A stretch of 64,000 nucleotides of DNA from Lentzea jiangxiensis (GTDB lineage Bacteria > Actinomycetota > Actinomycetes > Mycobacteriales > Pseudonocardiaceae), in the NCBI RefSeq assembly GCF_900104175.1, contig NZ_FNIX01000014.1, forward strand, positions 1 to 64,000, given 5' to 3'. Positions within the stretch are counted from its first letter, which is position 1. Every line of letters starts with the position of its first letter. A program made the translations under genes and the position numbers. The notes under the pieces were generated by a model that was given only the letters and a program-made list of their open reading frames with translations, ran no database searches and had not been told where the DNA came from. This document shows, one piece after another, positions 9,729 to 18,673 of this stretch.

Positions 9729-10753
9729 CTCGACAAGGCCTTCTTCAGCGCGAGGAACAGACCGCGGACCACGCCGGAGCCGAAGCTCGCGGCGAAGACG
9801 GGCAGCAGCTTCGACACGGCCAGGGCCTGGCCCTGGGACGCGCCGGCCCTGCGGGCCACCGCACCCGCCGCGACCATGCCCAGCAGGACGAGCACGAGCG
9901 CCGTCTTCGGGAACTTCGCCGCGATGACGAGCCCGACGACACCGACCGCCATCGCGGCGAACAGCGCGTTGCGCGCGGGACCGGGCGAGTCGAGGTAGCT
10001 GTCGACGAACGTGGTGCCGCGGAAGTACGCGTGCTTCACGAACTTCTTGAACGAGTCGCGGCTGTTGTAGGTGGCCGCGAACTCCGGCGTGAGGTGGATG
10101 TTCTCCTGCTCGGCGATCCACCGCAGCATGCGCGTGTCGTCGCTGGCGAGCTTCACGTCGTCGAAGAGGGACTCGAACGACCGCGCCGCCGCCTCGAGCA
10201 GCTCGCGCGGCGCGCAGAAGAAGCCGGTGCCCTTGGGGTAGACGTCGAACTCGTCGGCGCCGAACGACACCAGGCGCGGGTTCGCCATGTAGCGCCGCCA
10301 GCCGATCGCGACCAGCCCGGCCCAGAACCCGCCGTAGGGGTTGCCGTCGGTGCTGACGTTGATGTGGCCGTTCCACACCTTGCGTTCCGGGTGCCGCAGG
10401 AACTGGTCCTTCAGGAACAGGAAGGCGTCCGGCTCGATGATGACGCGGGCGTCGAGCAGCAGGACGCGCTCACCGGTGGCGGCGCGGATGCCCGCCAGGC
10501 GCGCGGCGAACCGGCCCGCGTTCTCCTGGCTCACCACGGTGATGCCGAACTTCTCGGTCAGCTCCACGAGCCGCTTCGGCGTGCCGTCCGTGCTGCCGTC
10601 GTCGACCGCCACGATCTCCGCAGGCCAACCGGCGCGGTCGAGCGACGTCACCAGCGCCTCGACCGAGCGGCCGATCCAGTCCTGCTCGTTGAAGACCGGG
10701 ATCACGATGCTGAGGCTGGGGACGTCGGGGAGGGATTTGCTCCGGCTCGTCAC
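9725..10753 (-). CDS. GT2 glycosyltransferase with C-terminal membrane segments
   Basis: A 342-residue family 2 glycosyltransferase. LSIVIPVFNEQDWIG opens the GT-A fold and VAVDDGSTDGTPKRL is the nucleotide-sugar motif. A sequence around RVLLLDARVIIEPDAF provides the DxD-like region. The C-terminal third holds one or two hydrophobic helices (LFAAMAVGVVGLVIAA and LVLVLLGMVAAGAVA). GTG at 10753 is preferred because the fold starts immediately after it and longer options would cross the divergent epimerase promoter. It is the first gene of a minus-strand run reaching glfT2. Donor and acceptor are unknown. Confidence 0.82.
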   Translation of the reverse strand: MTSRSKSLPDVPSLSIVIPVFNEQDWIGRSVEALVTSLDRAGWPAEIVAVDDGSTDGTPKRLVELTEKFGITVVSQENAGRFAARLAGIRAATGERVLLLDARVIIEPDAFLFLKDQFLRHPERKVWNGHINVSTDGNPYGGFWAGLVAIGWRRYMANPRLVSFGADEFDVYPKGTGFFCAPRELLEAAARSFESLFDDVKLASDDTRMLRWIAEQENIHLTPEFAATYNSRDSFKKFVKHAYFRGTTFVDSYLDSPGPARNALFAAMAVGVVGLVIAAKFPKTALVLVLLGMVAAGAVARRAGASQGQALAVSKLLPVFAASFGSGVVRGLFLALKKALSR

Positions 10754-10805
10754 ACCTGACAGTATCCAGGCGGTCCTTTGATCCCGAGCCTCAGGGGTCC
10801 TTCCC

Positions 10806-11903
10806 GTGATCGCCTTCATCGCAGGTACCACCGCTGAACTCATCAAGGTGGCACCCGTCTACCACGCGCTCGTCGCCCGCGGCACGAAGCCGCTGCTGTG
10901 GTTCACCGCGCAGCACTTCGACGAGGTCGCCGACGTCCTCGAAGACCTCCAGCTGCCCGAGCCCGACCTGTGGCTGGTGCCGCGGGGCAAGGCCCGCAAC
11001 CTGGAGACCCCGAAGCAGGTCCCCGGCTGGGCGCTCTCCGTCGCGCAGACCGCGTGGAGCCAGCGCAAGGAGCTGCGCCGCTCCCTCACCACGGACGGCA
11101 AGCCCGGCCTGGTGGTCGTGCACGGCGACACCTTCACGACCCCGTACGGCAGCCTCATCGCCCGCCGCCTTCTGGGCGCGCGCGTCGCCCACGTCGAGGC
11201 CGGGATGCGCTCGGGCAGCCTGCTCTCGCCGCTGCCGGAAGAGCTCAACCGCCGCATCGCGACGAAGTTCACCGACGTCCACTTCGCCCCGTCGCAGAAC
11301 GAGGTCGACAACCTCCGCGGCGCCCGCGGCGCGGTCGTGAACACCGGCGCGAACACCGTCATCGACGCGATGCGCCTGGCGATCAACTCGAGCACGGACG
11401 AGGACCTCCCCGAGGAGTTCGGCCTCGCCACCCTGCACCGCTTCGAGCTCGTGTCCCGCACGGACAAGTTCCGCGAGGCCCTGGAGCTGCTGAAGAAGGC
11501 CAGCGAGAAGACCCCGATGCTCTACCTGGCCGGCGCGCCGGAGCGGGAGCGCATCGAACGGCACGGCTGGGGCCACCTCTTCGACGACGAGCGCTTCATC
11601 ATGCGCCCGAAGAAGCGCTACCTGCAGTTCCTGCCGATCCTGGCCCGCGCCAAGTTCGTGGTCACGGACTCGGGCGGCCTGCAGCAGGAGTGCAGCTACA
11701 TCGGCATGCCGTGCGCGATCCACCGCGAGCGCACGGAGACCAAGCAGGGCCTCGGCCAGAACATCGTGCTGACCGGCATGGAGACCTCGAAGCTCGAGAA
11801 GTTCCTCGGCGAGTACGAGACCCTGCGCCGTCCGTCCATCATGGAGAAGTACCACCCGAGCGAGATCATCGCGGACACGCTGACGCAGCTCGGCTACGTC
11901 TGA
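10806..11903 (+). CDS. UDP-N-acetylglucosamine 2-epimerase family protein (WecB/WbpI-like)
   Basis: A 365-residue non-hydrolysing 2-epimerase-type protein (GT-B fold). Motifs are AGTTAELIKVAPV at the N-terminus, VHGDT (105-109), HVEAGMRSG (129-137), ELNRR (146-150) and VTDSGGLQQEC (286-296). These are the UDP-binding and catalytic blocks of the family. WecB makes UDP-ManNAc; WbpI acts on the 2,3-diacetamido uronic derivative. The nearby dehydrogenase, aminotransferase and acyltransferase make a WbpI-like role possible. It is transcribed divergently from the glycosyltransferase operon across 52 bp and ends at a strong terminator. Confidence 0.85.
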   Translation: MIAFIAGTTAELIKVAPVYHALVARGTKPLLWFTAQHFDEVADVLEDLQLPEPDLWLVPRGKARNLETPKQVPGWALSVAQTAWSQRKELRRSLTTDGKPGLVVVHGDTFTTPYGSLIARRLLGARVAHVEAGMRSGSLLSPLPEELNRRIATKFTDVHFAPSQNEVDNLRGARGAVVNTGANTVIDAMRLAINSSTDEDLPEEFGLATLHRFELVSRTDKFREALELLKKASEKTPMLYLAGAPERERIERHGWGHLFDDERFIMRPKKRYLQFLPILARAKFVVTDSGGLQQECSYIGMPCAIHRERTETKQGLGQNIVLTGMETSKLEKFLGEYETLRRPSIMEKYHPSEIIADTLTQLGYV

Positions 11904-11916
11904 GTCCTCAAAGGAC

Positions 11917-11950
11917 AATGCCCGGCCCCTCAGGGGTGCCGGGCATTTTT
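11917..11950 (+). terminator. Rho-independent terminator after the epimerase gene
   Basis: AATGCCCGGC pairs with GCCGGGCATT, with a short inner CCCT/AGGGG stem, and is followed by TTTTCTTT. It begins 14 bases after the epimerase stop codon, the expected position for a terminator. Confidence 0.9.
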
Positions 11951-12046
11951 CTTTGCGACGAACAAGACCCGCACTCGCCAACGCAAGGCGACCGGCCACA
12001 CAGGCCAGGCGCGCGCACCCAACCGGACAGCCGGCAACCCGCACCC

Positions 12047-12086
12047 GAAAAGCAGAACGCCCGGCCGGGGAAACCCCAGCCGGGCG
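12047..12086 (-). terminator. Rho-independent terminator after the DUF6541 gene
   Basis: CGCCCGGCCGGGG and CCCCAGCCGGGCG (12058-12086) form a long stem around an AAA loop. On the minus strand the stem is followed by TTCTGCTTTT. It lies 14 bases beyond the stop of the DUF6541 membrane protein and would end the aminotransferase-dehydrogenase-DUF6541 transcript. Between the two opposed terminators (about 11951-12046) I see nothing else. Confidence 0.82.
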
Positions 12087-12100
12087 CGAAACCACCGAGA

Positions 12101-14017
12101 TCAGGAAGACTGCCCGGTCCCGGGCTCGACGAACTCGTAGATGGTGGCCTGCGGGTTCTCGTAGACCTTGCGCACCTCGGGCAGTCGTTCCAGGGCCATC
12201 AGCCCCGGCGCGGGCCGCGAGTTCTGCCGCACGTAGCCCGCGCCGACGACGGCGTACTTCACGCCGAGCGCGTTGATGGCCTTGCGGACGTTCGGGTCCT
12301 TGCCGATGTCCTGCAGGTGCCAGGTGATCCGACCGGCGTTGGTCTTCTCGTCGGCTCCGTAGAACGTCCACTCCACGGGCTTCACGCCGGCGAGCGCGTA
12401 CATCCACACGGAGCCGTCCAGCCGGTCGTTGACGACCGGGCGGTCCTTCGAGTGCCGCGCGAGCCACTGGTAGGCCTCGCGCTCTCCCCTGGTGACCGTC
12501 GCACCCTCGTTGTTGGTCTCCGACAACCGTTCCGCGTTGCGCCCGATGTACGCACCCTTGCCCAGCAACCCGAGCACGAGCACGGCGGCGAGCCCGAACG
12601 CGACGGGCACGACGAAAGCGGCCCGCTGCGGGCTGACACGAGAGCCGAGCTTCGCCGTCAACGCCGTGGCGACCGTGAAGCCGCAGTAGCCCACGGCGAT
12701 GGCGCCGGCGAGGGGGATCAGGGCCGCGAAACGCCAGGCGTCGTTGTAGAACGGGCCGCTGAGCGTGTTGATCAGGTCGTTGTTCAGCGACGCGGTGCCG
12801 GCGTACATGCCGCCGACCACGACGAACGCGGCGACGACCCACAGCATGACCCGGTGCTTGATCATCAGGATGATGCCGGTGATCGCCGCGAGGCCGAGGA
12901 ACCACTGCGGGAACGCGGCGACCGGCGAGAACAGCAGCGTCTGGCCGACGCCCTCCGCGGGCGAGGCGAACTCGTCCCACTGCGCGCCGGTGACACCGGC
13001 GGACTGCACGAGCGCCGGCAGCATCACCGGGATCACCGCGACGAGCCCGAGCACCGCCGTGATGGCGAGCGGCTTCCAGCTCACGCGCCAGTCGATCGGC
13101 TCGAACCTGAGGGCCAGCGCCAGCGCCAGCATCAGCAGGTACACGAACGCGATGAACACGAGGCTCGTGTGCAGGCCGGTCAGACCGGCGACCGCGAGCG
13201 CGAGGCCGAGCGGTCCGGTGAGGCCGGGCGTGGTGAGGATCTTGCGGGCGATGGCCAGCACGGCGGGCACCAGCGCGACACCGGCGACGTACGGCCACAA
13301 CGGGCCGCGCCACAGCGAGTCGTACGGGAACGCGGTGAACCACGTCGACACGGCGGCGGCGATCGCGGCGCCGAGCGGCGGCATGCGCCACGCCAGCGCC
13401 ATCGCGGCGATGCCGAGCGGCCACGCGAGGACCACCGAGAGCGCCGCGAGGTTCAGCAGCTCCGGCATGCCCGCCGCCTTGTCGAGCAGCGGGGCGAGCA
13501 GCGCGTGGTAGGTGTTGGGGTAGAAGTACTTCGTGCCCGCCGGCAGGTTCGCGATCTGGGCCAGCGCGGACGGCAGCGCGGTGGCGTGCTCGGAGATCCA
13601 CCGGATGGCGTTGCCGTGGTACGGCGCGTCCCAGTCCTGGTTGACCGTGCTGAGCGTGCCGCCGATGCCGCGCAGGAACGTCGCGGCGCCGACCGCCATG
13701 CCGAGCACGACGCCGCCGAGGACGACGAGGTTCTCACCGAGCGAGCGCTGGGGCTCCTCGATCAGCGGCTCGCCGCCGGTGCGGCGCGCGACGAGCCACG
13801 TCACCACGCCGACCACGGCCGCCAGCACCACCGTCCACAGCGCCAGGGACAGCAGGTTCCAGGCGATGCCCAGGTTGCCGATCACCAGCGTGCCGAGCGC
13901 GACGGTGCCGAACGTGAGCACCGGCGCCGCGGCCGCGAGGGTCCAGCCTCTCAGCCGCAGCGCGAGCCCGACCGCGAGGCCGGGCAGGATGAACGCCAGA
14001 ACGACGAATGCACCCAT
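12101..14017 (-). CDS. DUF6541 family multi-pass membrane protein
   Basis: A 638-residue protein with many membrane helices over the first 460 residues and a C-terminal soluble part (ERLSETNNEGATV to EPGTGQSS). An early extracytoplasmic loop holds NQDWDAPYHGNAIRW, resembling the loop of GT-C type lipid-linked-sugar glycosyltransferases. That fits the DUF6541 group of actinobacterial envelope proteins. If it is a GT-C enzyme it would add sugars from polyprenyl-phosphate donors on the outer face, consistent with the DPM1-like gene upstream. The activity is inferred from fold resemblance only. It is last in an operon with the dehydrogenase and aminotransferase genes. Confidence 0.72.
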   Translation of the reverse strand: MGAFVVLAFILPGLAVGLALRLRGWTLAAAAPVLTFGTVALGTLVIGNLGIAWNLLSLALWTVVLAAVVGVVTWLVARRTGGEPLIEEPQRSLGENLVVLGGVVLGMAVGAATFLRGIGGTLSTVNQDWDAPYHGNAIRWISEHATALPSALAQIANLPAGTKYFYPNTYHALLAPLLDKAAGMPELLNLAALSVVLAWPLGIAAMALAWRMPPLGAAIAAAVSTWFTAFPYDSLWRGPLWPYVAGVALVPAVLAIARKILTTPGLTGPLGLALAVAGLTGLHTSLVFIAFVYLLMLALALALRFEPIDWRVSWKPLAITAVLGLVAVIPVMLPALVQSAGVTGAQWDEFASPAEGVGQTLLFSPVAAFPQWFLGLAAITGIILMIKHRVMLWVVAAFVVVGGMYAGTASLNNDLINTLSGPFYNDAWRFAALIPLAGAIAVGYCGFTVATALTAKLGSRVSPQRAAFVVPVAFGLAAVLVLGLLGKGAYIGRNAERLSETNNEGATVTRGEREAYQWLARHSKDRPVVNDRLDGSVWMYALAGVKPVEWTFYGADEKTNAGRITWHLQDIGKDPNVRKAINALGVKYAVVGAGYVRQNSRPAPGLMALERLPEVRKVYENPQATIYEFVEPGTGQSS

Positions 14018-14036
14018 CAGAAGTCAGTTCCTCGGA

Positions 14037-15008
14037 TCAGCCGGTCACCGCGGCGGACTTCGCCTTGACCTCGGCGACGGCGCGGTGCGAGGGGAGGATG
14101 CGGCGGCGTTCGTCGTCGGCGTCGAGCTTGCCCGCGACGAGGTCGAGGAACCGGTCGAGCTGGGTGGCGAGCGGCTCCCGTGCCGTGACCAGCTCGGGGA
14201 TCTCGATGACGGTCTGCTGGCGGTAGCCGCGGCCGTCCGGGTCCGAGTCGTGCGAGATGTGCTTGTAGATCGTCACGTCGCGGCGCAGCAGGTCGACCTC
14301 GATCGACCGATCCAGCTCCTGGATCGTCAGGGAGCGGATCTTGCGCTGGCCGATGCGGCTCGCCGAGACGCTCGCGATGCCCCCGGAGGGGAACGTGAGC
14401 AGCGTGTCGACCACGTCCTCCGCGCCCGGCACCGACGACGGGTGGAACTGGGCCACGCCGGCCGACACGCGCTCGGGCTCGGCGCCGCCGAAGCACTGGA
14501 TGGCGAGGTCGACGTCGTGGACCAGCAGGTCCCACGCCACGCCGGTGAGGATGCGCGGCGCGTACGGGGAGTGGCGCTGCGCCGAGACGTAGACCGGCTC
14601 GGTCAGCAGGCCGAGAGCGGTCATGACGGCCGGGTTGTAGCGCTCCAGCAGGCCGCACATGATCGGCAGGCCCTTCGACTCGGAGAGCTTCAGGACCTCC
14701 TCGGTCTGCTCCAGCGAGGCGCAGACCGGCTTCTCGACCAGCAGCGGCTTGTTCTTCTCGAGGATCTCCAGCGCGAGGCCGTGGTGGCTTTCGGTGCTGG
14801 AGGCGAGGACGACCGCGTCGATGTCGGTCAGGTCGCCCATCTCGGGCGCCCACGACGTCTCGAACTTCTCGGCGGCGGCCTTGCCGATCTCCTCGCGCGG
14901 GTCGACGATCAGGGCGAGCTCGGCGCGTTCGGACTGGGCGGTCACGCGGGCGTGCAGCGAGCCCATGTTGCCGACGCCGATGACCGCGATGCGGGGGAGG
15001 TTGCTCAT
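14037..15008 (-). CDS. Gfo/Idh/MocA family sugar dehydrogenase
   Basis: A 323-residue NAD(P)-dependent oxidoreductase with the Rossmann motif IGVGNMGSLHA (10-20) and the family signature VEKPVC (91-96). The C-terminal alpha/beta domain includes ILTGVAWDLLVHDVDLA. In sugar-nucleotide pathways such enzymes (WbpB, for example) oxidise the C3 hydroxyl of UDP-GlcNAcA before amination. The aminotransferase gene overlaps its start by 4 bp (ATGA), strongly suggesting oxidation followed by transamination of the same sugar. The exact substrate cannot be read directly. Confidence 0.87.
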   Translation of the reverse strand: MSNLPRIAVIGVGNMGSLHARVTAQSERAELALIVDPREEIGKAAAEKFETSWAPEMGDLTDIDAVVLASSTESHHGLALEILEKNKPLLVEKPVCASLEQTEEVLKLSESKGLPIMCGLLERYNPAVMTALGLLTEPVYVSAQRHSPYAPRILTGVAWDLLVHDVDLAIQCFGGAEPERVSAGVAQFHPSSVPGAEDVVDTLLTFPSGGIASVSASRIGQRKIRSLTIQELDRSIEVDLLRRDVTIYKHISHDSDPDGRGYRQQTVIEIPELVTAREPLATQLDRFLDLVAGKLDADDERRRILPSHRAVAEVKAKSAAVTG

Positions 15009-16102
15009 GCGCCCAGCACCTCGCGCACCGTCGAGATGATCGTGTCGAGCTCGGCGTCGGTCAGCTTCGGGTGCACCGGCAGCGACAGGGCCTGGCGGGC
15101 GACGCGCTCGGCGACCGGGACGTCGGAGATGACGACCTTCGGGTTGTCGCGGTAGCAGTCGTAGTCGAAGACCGTCTTCGGGTAGTAGATCCCGTTGCCG
15201 ATGCCCTTCTCGGTCAGCTTCGCGGCGAACTCGTCGCGGCTGATCGGGGCGTCGTCGGTGATCAGGACGGTGTACTGGTGCCAGACGTGCGTGCGGCCCG
15301 GCAGCACCTGCGGCAGCCGCAGGCCCTTGACGCCCGCGAGGCCCTTGGTGAGGGTCTCGGCGTTGGCCTGGCGCGCCTTCGTGATCGTCTCGAGGTTCTC
15401 CAGCTGCGGGATGCCGATCGCCGCGTGGATGTCGGTCATGCGGTAGTTGTGACCGGCGACCTCGTACTGGTAGCGCTGGCGCATGCCCTGGTTGCGCAGC
15501 ACGCGCAGCCGGTCCGCGAGGGTGTCGTCCGACGTCGTGATGACGCCGCCCTCGGCGGTGGTGATGTTCTTGGTCGCGTAGAGCGAGAAGCAGCCGAGGC
15601 CGAAGCTGCCGGACGGGCGGCCCTCGTAGGTGGCGCCGACGGCCTGGGCGGAGTCCTCGACGAGCGCGAGCCCGTGCTCCTGGACGAGGGGCATGATCTT
15701 GCCCATGTCCGCCATCTGCCCGTAGAGGTGCACGGGCATGAGCACCTTGGTGTTCGGGGTGAGGGCGGCCCGGACCTGGTCCGCGTCGATGTTGAAGTCG
15801 TCGTCGCGGATGTCCGCGAACCGCGCGGTCGCGCCGGCCTCGAGGATGGCGTTCAGGGTCGCCACGAAGGTGAACGGCGAGGTGATGACCTCGTCACCCG
15901 GCTGCAGGTCGAGGACCTGCAGCGACGCCACGAGCGCGGTGGTCCCGTTGTTCACGGCCACGGCGTGCGGAACTCCGGCGACGCCCGCGAAGGCGTCCTC
16001 GAAGCGCTTGACCATCGGGCCCTGCGCGATGGCTCCCGAGCGCAGCACTTGGAGCACCAGCTGCTCGGCGGCAGCGACGTCAACAACAGTAATCGGGATC
16101 AT
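15005..16102 (-). CDS. DegT/DnrJ/EryC1/StrS sugar aminotransferase
   Basis: A 365-residue PLP enzyme that converts a ketosugar nucleotide to an aminosugar using glutamate. Conserved blocks are VNNGTTAL (50-57), SPFTFVATLNAI, LVEDSAQAVGA (148-158) and SLYATKNITTAEGG, where lysine 178 should bind PLP. QGMRQRYQYEVAGHNYRM completes the signature. It is the first gene of a minus-strand operon, with its stop overlapping the dehydrogenase start. The divergent LpxA-like acyltransferase could acylate the new amino group, as in the WbpB-WbpE-WbpD scheme. Confidence 0.9.
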   Translation of the reverse strand: MIPITVVDVAAAEQLVLQVLRSGAIAQGPMVKRFEDAFAGVAGVPHAVAVNNGTTALVASLQVLDLQPGDEVITSPFTFVATLNAILEAGATARFADIRDDDFNIDADQVRAALTPNTKVLMPVHLYGQMADMGKIMPLVQEHGLALVEDSAQAVGATYEGRPSGSFGLGCFSLYATKNITTAEGGVITTSDDTLADRLRVLRNQGMRQRYQYEVAGHNYRMTDIHAAIGIPQLENLETITKARQANAETLTKGLAGVKGLRLPQVLPGRTHVWHQYTVLITDDAPISRDEFAAKLTEKGIGNGIYYPKTVFDYDCYRDNPKVVISDVPVAERVARQALSLPVHPKLTDAELDTIISTVREVLGA

Positions 16103-16227
16103 TCAGCAGTCTCTCGCCTTCGGGGATCTCCACCGGCGCGGCCGGTACAGTGCTCTGGCCTGCACGCGGGGCCCCACGCTACCCGTATGGGCGATACCGC
16201 CTGTCCCCACCTCCTGATCGGACGCCC

Positions 16228-16932
16228 GTGGTCAACCACATCCACCCCAGTGCCGTCGTCGGTGACGGTGTCGAGCTCGGCGACGGCATCACCATCGGTC
16301 CGGGCGCCGTCGTGCTCGGCCCGTGCGTCGTCGAGGACGGGGCGTGGATCGGCCCGGGCTGCGTGATCGGCACCCCGCCCGAGATCACCTCCGCCGAGCA
16401 CAACCGGGCGTGGGACGGCGAGCTGGCCCACGCGGGCGTGCACATCGGTGCGCGGGCCGTCGTCCGCGAGCTGAGCACCGTCCACCAGGGCTCCTACCGC
16501 GCGACGACCGTCGGCGCCGACTCGTGGCTGCTCAACCGCGTGTACGTGGCGCACGACAGCCTGGTCGGCTCGGGCGTGACCCTGTCCGCCGGCGTCTCGC
16601 TCGGCGGGCACGTGCAGATCGGCGACAAGGTCAACGTCGGCATGAACGCCTCGGTGCACCAGCGCCGCGTGATCGGCGCCGGCGCCATGGTCGGGATGGG
16701 CACGCCCGTCTCGAAGGACGTGCCGCCGTTCGCCCGCGCGTACGGCAGCCCGGTCCGGGTGCACGGCGTCAACTCGGTCGGCATGAGCCGCTCGGGCATC
16801 TCCGACGCCGCGATCGAGGCGCTGACCAGCGCTTACGCCGCCGGTCAGCTGCCGGGTGAGATCCCCGCCGAGCTGGAGCTCGCCTTCCGGTGGTGGACCG
16901 AGGTCGACCCGCAGAAGCCCCTGGTCGGCTAG
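16228..16932 (+). CDS. LpxA-like left-handed beta-helix acyltransferase
   Basis: A 234-residue hexapeptide-repeat protein starting IHPSAVVGDGVELGDG. Its order of motifs follows LpxA (UDP-GlcNAc acyltransferase): VAHDSLVG retains the residue matching the catalytic His125 of E. coli LpxA. GGHV and SVHQR match its later histidines, and GVNSVGMSRSGIS matches the GVNIEGLKRRGFS block. The position matching His122 is a tyrosine. Length is shorter than LpxA (262). A monoderm actinomycete is not expected to make lipid A, so the likely role is acylation of an aminosugar nucleotide made by the divergent operon. GTG at 16228 is chosen because conserved sequence begins there. Confidence 0.8.
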   Translation: MVNHIHPSAVVGDGVELGDGITIGPGAVVLGPCVVEDGAWIGPGCVIGTPPEITSAEHNRAWDGELAHAGVHIGARAVVRELSTVHQGSYRATTVGADSWLLNRVYVAHDSLVGSGVTLSAGVSLGGHVQIGDKVNVGMNASVHQRRVIGAGAMVGMGTPVSKDVPPFARAYGSPVRVHGVNSVGMSRSGISDAAIEALTSAYAAGQLPGEIPAELELAFRWWTEVDPQKPLVG

Positions 16933-17738
16933 AACCAGCGTTCGAGGATCATCGCGACGCCGTCCTCGGCGCTGGACGCGGTGACCTCGTCGGCGGCGGC
17001 GAGCGCGGCCTCGTGCCCGTTCGCCATGGCCACGCCGTGACCGGCCCACCGGAGCATCTCGACGTCGTTGGGCATGTCGCCGAACGCGATCACGTCCTGG
17101 GCCGTGACGCCGAACCGTTCGACCACGTCGGCGAGCCCGGACGCCTTGGTGACGCCGTGCACGGACAGCTCGATCAGCCCGTTGTTCGTGGACCAGGTCA
17201 CGTCGACCTGGTCGCCGAGCACCCCGCCGATGCCCTCCGCCATCTCGCCGCTGGTCATGTTCGTGTGCCTGACCAGCAGCTTGATCGCCGGGTGGCCGAG
17301 CGTCTCGGCACGGGTCGCGCCCACGTTCGGCCCCTCCGGCCACGGGTGCGTGTAGCTGATCTCGGCGACGAACGTGACGTCGTCGACCGCCGTGCCCACG
17401 CGTTCGACCGCGAAGGCGCAGCCGGGCAGCGCGTTGTCGATCGCGGAGGCGATGTCGTGCAGCTGCACCGGGTCGAGCGTGCGCGCCCAGACGATCTCGT
17501 CGCGGCCGATGTCGTAGAGCACCGCGCCGTTCGCGCACACCGCGAGGCCGTCGAGCCCGGCGGCCTTCGCGATCTGCGGCACCCACCGCGGGGGCCTGCC
17601 GGTGGCCAGGACGAACGGCACGCCCGCCTCCAGCACGCGGGCGACGACCGCGGCCGTGCGGGGAGTGACGATGTCTCCGGGGGGCGGGGTGAGCAGGGTG
17701 CCGTCGACGTCCGATGCGACCAATCTGGGCTGTTCCAC
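16929..17738 (-). CDS. HAD superfamily (Cof-type) phosphatase
   Basis: A 269-residue Cof-subfamily HAD hydrolase. The nucleophile motif DVDGTLL is at residues 10-16, LATGRPP forms motif II, and FGDMPNDVEML is motif III/IV with a C2-type cap between. These enzymes dephosphorylate sugar phosphates and similar metabolites. The stop overlaps the convergent acyltransferase stop within the CTAG at 16929-16932. The start is GTG at 17738; its upstream region abuts the divergent oxidoreductase promoter. The substrate is unknown. Confidence 0.88.
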   Translation of the reverse strand: MEQPRLVASDVDGTLLTPPPGDIVTPRTAAVVARVLEAGVPFVLATGRPPRWVPQIAKAAGLDGLAVCANGAVLYDIGRDEIVWARTLDPVQLHDIASAIDNALPGCAFAVERVGTAVDDVTFVAEISYTHPWPEGPNVGATRAETLGHPAIKLLVRHTNMTSGEMAEGIGGVLGDQVDVTWSTNNGLIELSVHGVTKASGLADVVERFGVTAQDVIAFGDMPNDVEMLRWAGHGVAMANGHEAALAAADEVTASSAEDGVAMILERWF

Positions 17739-17797
17739 GCCCCCATGGTGCCTGGTCCGAGTTCGGTACCGGCTGAACAGCTGGTTACCGTACGACC

Positions 17798-18673
17798 GTG
17801 CGCGCTGGAATCGTGATCCTTCCCGAACACCGGTGGTGGATGGCCGAACCCAAGTGGCGCGCCGCCGAGGAGTACGGCTTCCACCACGCGTGGACCTACG
17901 ACCACCTCGGCTGGCGCACCCTGGTCGACGGCCCGTGGTTCGGCGCGGTGCCGACACTCACGGCCGCCGCGATGGTCACCTCGCACATCCGGCTCGGCAC
18001 GTTCGTCGCGAGCCCCAACTTCCGCCACCCCGTGCCGTTCGCGCGGGACCTGCTGGCCCTCGACGACGTGTCGGACGGGCGCTTCACCCTTGGCGTCGGC
18101 GCAGGTGGCGCCGGGTACGACACGACCGTCCTCGGCGAGGAGCCGCCGCTGCCGCGCGACCGCACGGCCCGGTTCACCGAGTTCGTCGAGCTGCTCGACC
18201 AGCTGCTGGTCAAGGACCGCACGTCGTGGCGGGGCGAGTTCTACGCGGCGGAGGAGGCCCGCGGCGCACCCGGTTGCGTGCAGCGGCCGAGGCTGCCGTT
18301 CCTGGTCGCCGCGAACGGCCCGAAGGCGATGGGCGTCGCCGCGAGGTTCGGCCAGGGCTGGGTCACCACCGGGCCGCCGACCGAGGACGTCGAGGCGTGG
18401 TGGCGCGGCGTGCGGACGCTCTCGGAGCAGTTCACCGAGACCTTGGCCACAGAGGGCAGGACCACGCGCGTGCAGCGCTTCCTGAACCTCGACTCGGCGC
18501 CGGTGTACTCCCTGTCGAGCGCGCAGTGCTTCCAGGACGCCGCCGGCAGGGCGGCCGCGCTGGGCTTCACCGACGTCGTCGCCCACTGGCCGCGGCACGA
18601 CGGCGTGTACGCGGGCAGCGAGTCGGTGGTCGAGGAGATCGCGGCGGACGTTCTGCCCGTTCTGGGCCACTAG
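17798..18673 (+). CDS. LLM-class (probably F420-dependent) oxidoreductase
   Basis: A 291-residue luciferase-like monooxygenase family protein (TIM barrel). Recognisable blocks are EYGFHHAWTYDHLGW, TSHIRLGTFVASPNFRHP and LDDVSDGRFTLGVGAG. F420 or FMN is the usual cofactor; in actinomycetes F420 is most common. The gene starts with GTG preceded by TACCGT and six bases (17786-17797), the leaderless pattern seen repeatedly in this window. The substrate is unknown. Confidence 0.87.
   Translation: MRAGIVILPEHRWWMAEPKWRAAEEYGFHHAWTYDHLGWRTLVDGPWFGAVPTLTAAAMVTSHIRLGTFVASPNFRHPVPFARDLLALDDVSDGRFTLGVGAGGAGYDTTVLGEEPPLPRDRTARFTEFVELLDQLLVKDRTSWRGEFYAAEEARGAPGCVQRPRLPFLVAANGPKAMGVAARFGQGWVTTGPPTEDVEAWWRGVRTLSEQFTETLATEGRTTRVQRFLNLDSAPVYSLSSAQCFQDAAGRAAALGFTDVVAHWPRHDGVYAGSESVVEEIAADVLPVLGH

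Noticed and set aside
10898-14068. A 1,056-codon open frame on the plus strand
   Set aside because: Its sequence is low-complexity Arg/His/Gln/Pro, overlaps the epimerase gene in another frame and is antisense to the DUF6541 gene, and crosses two terminators.
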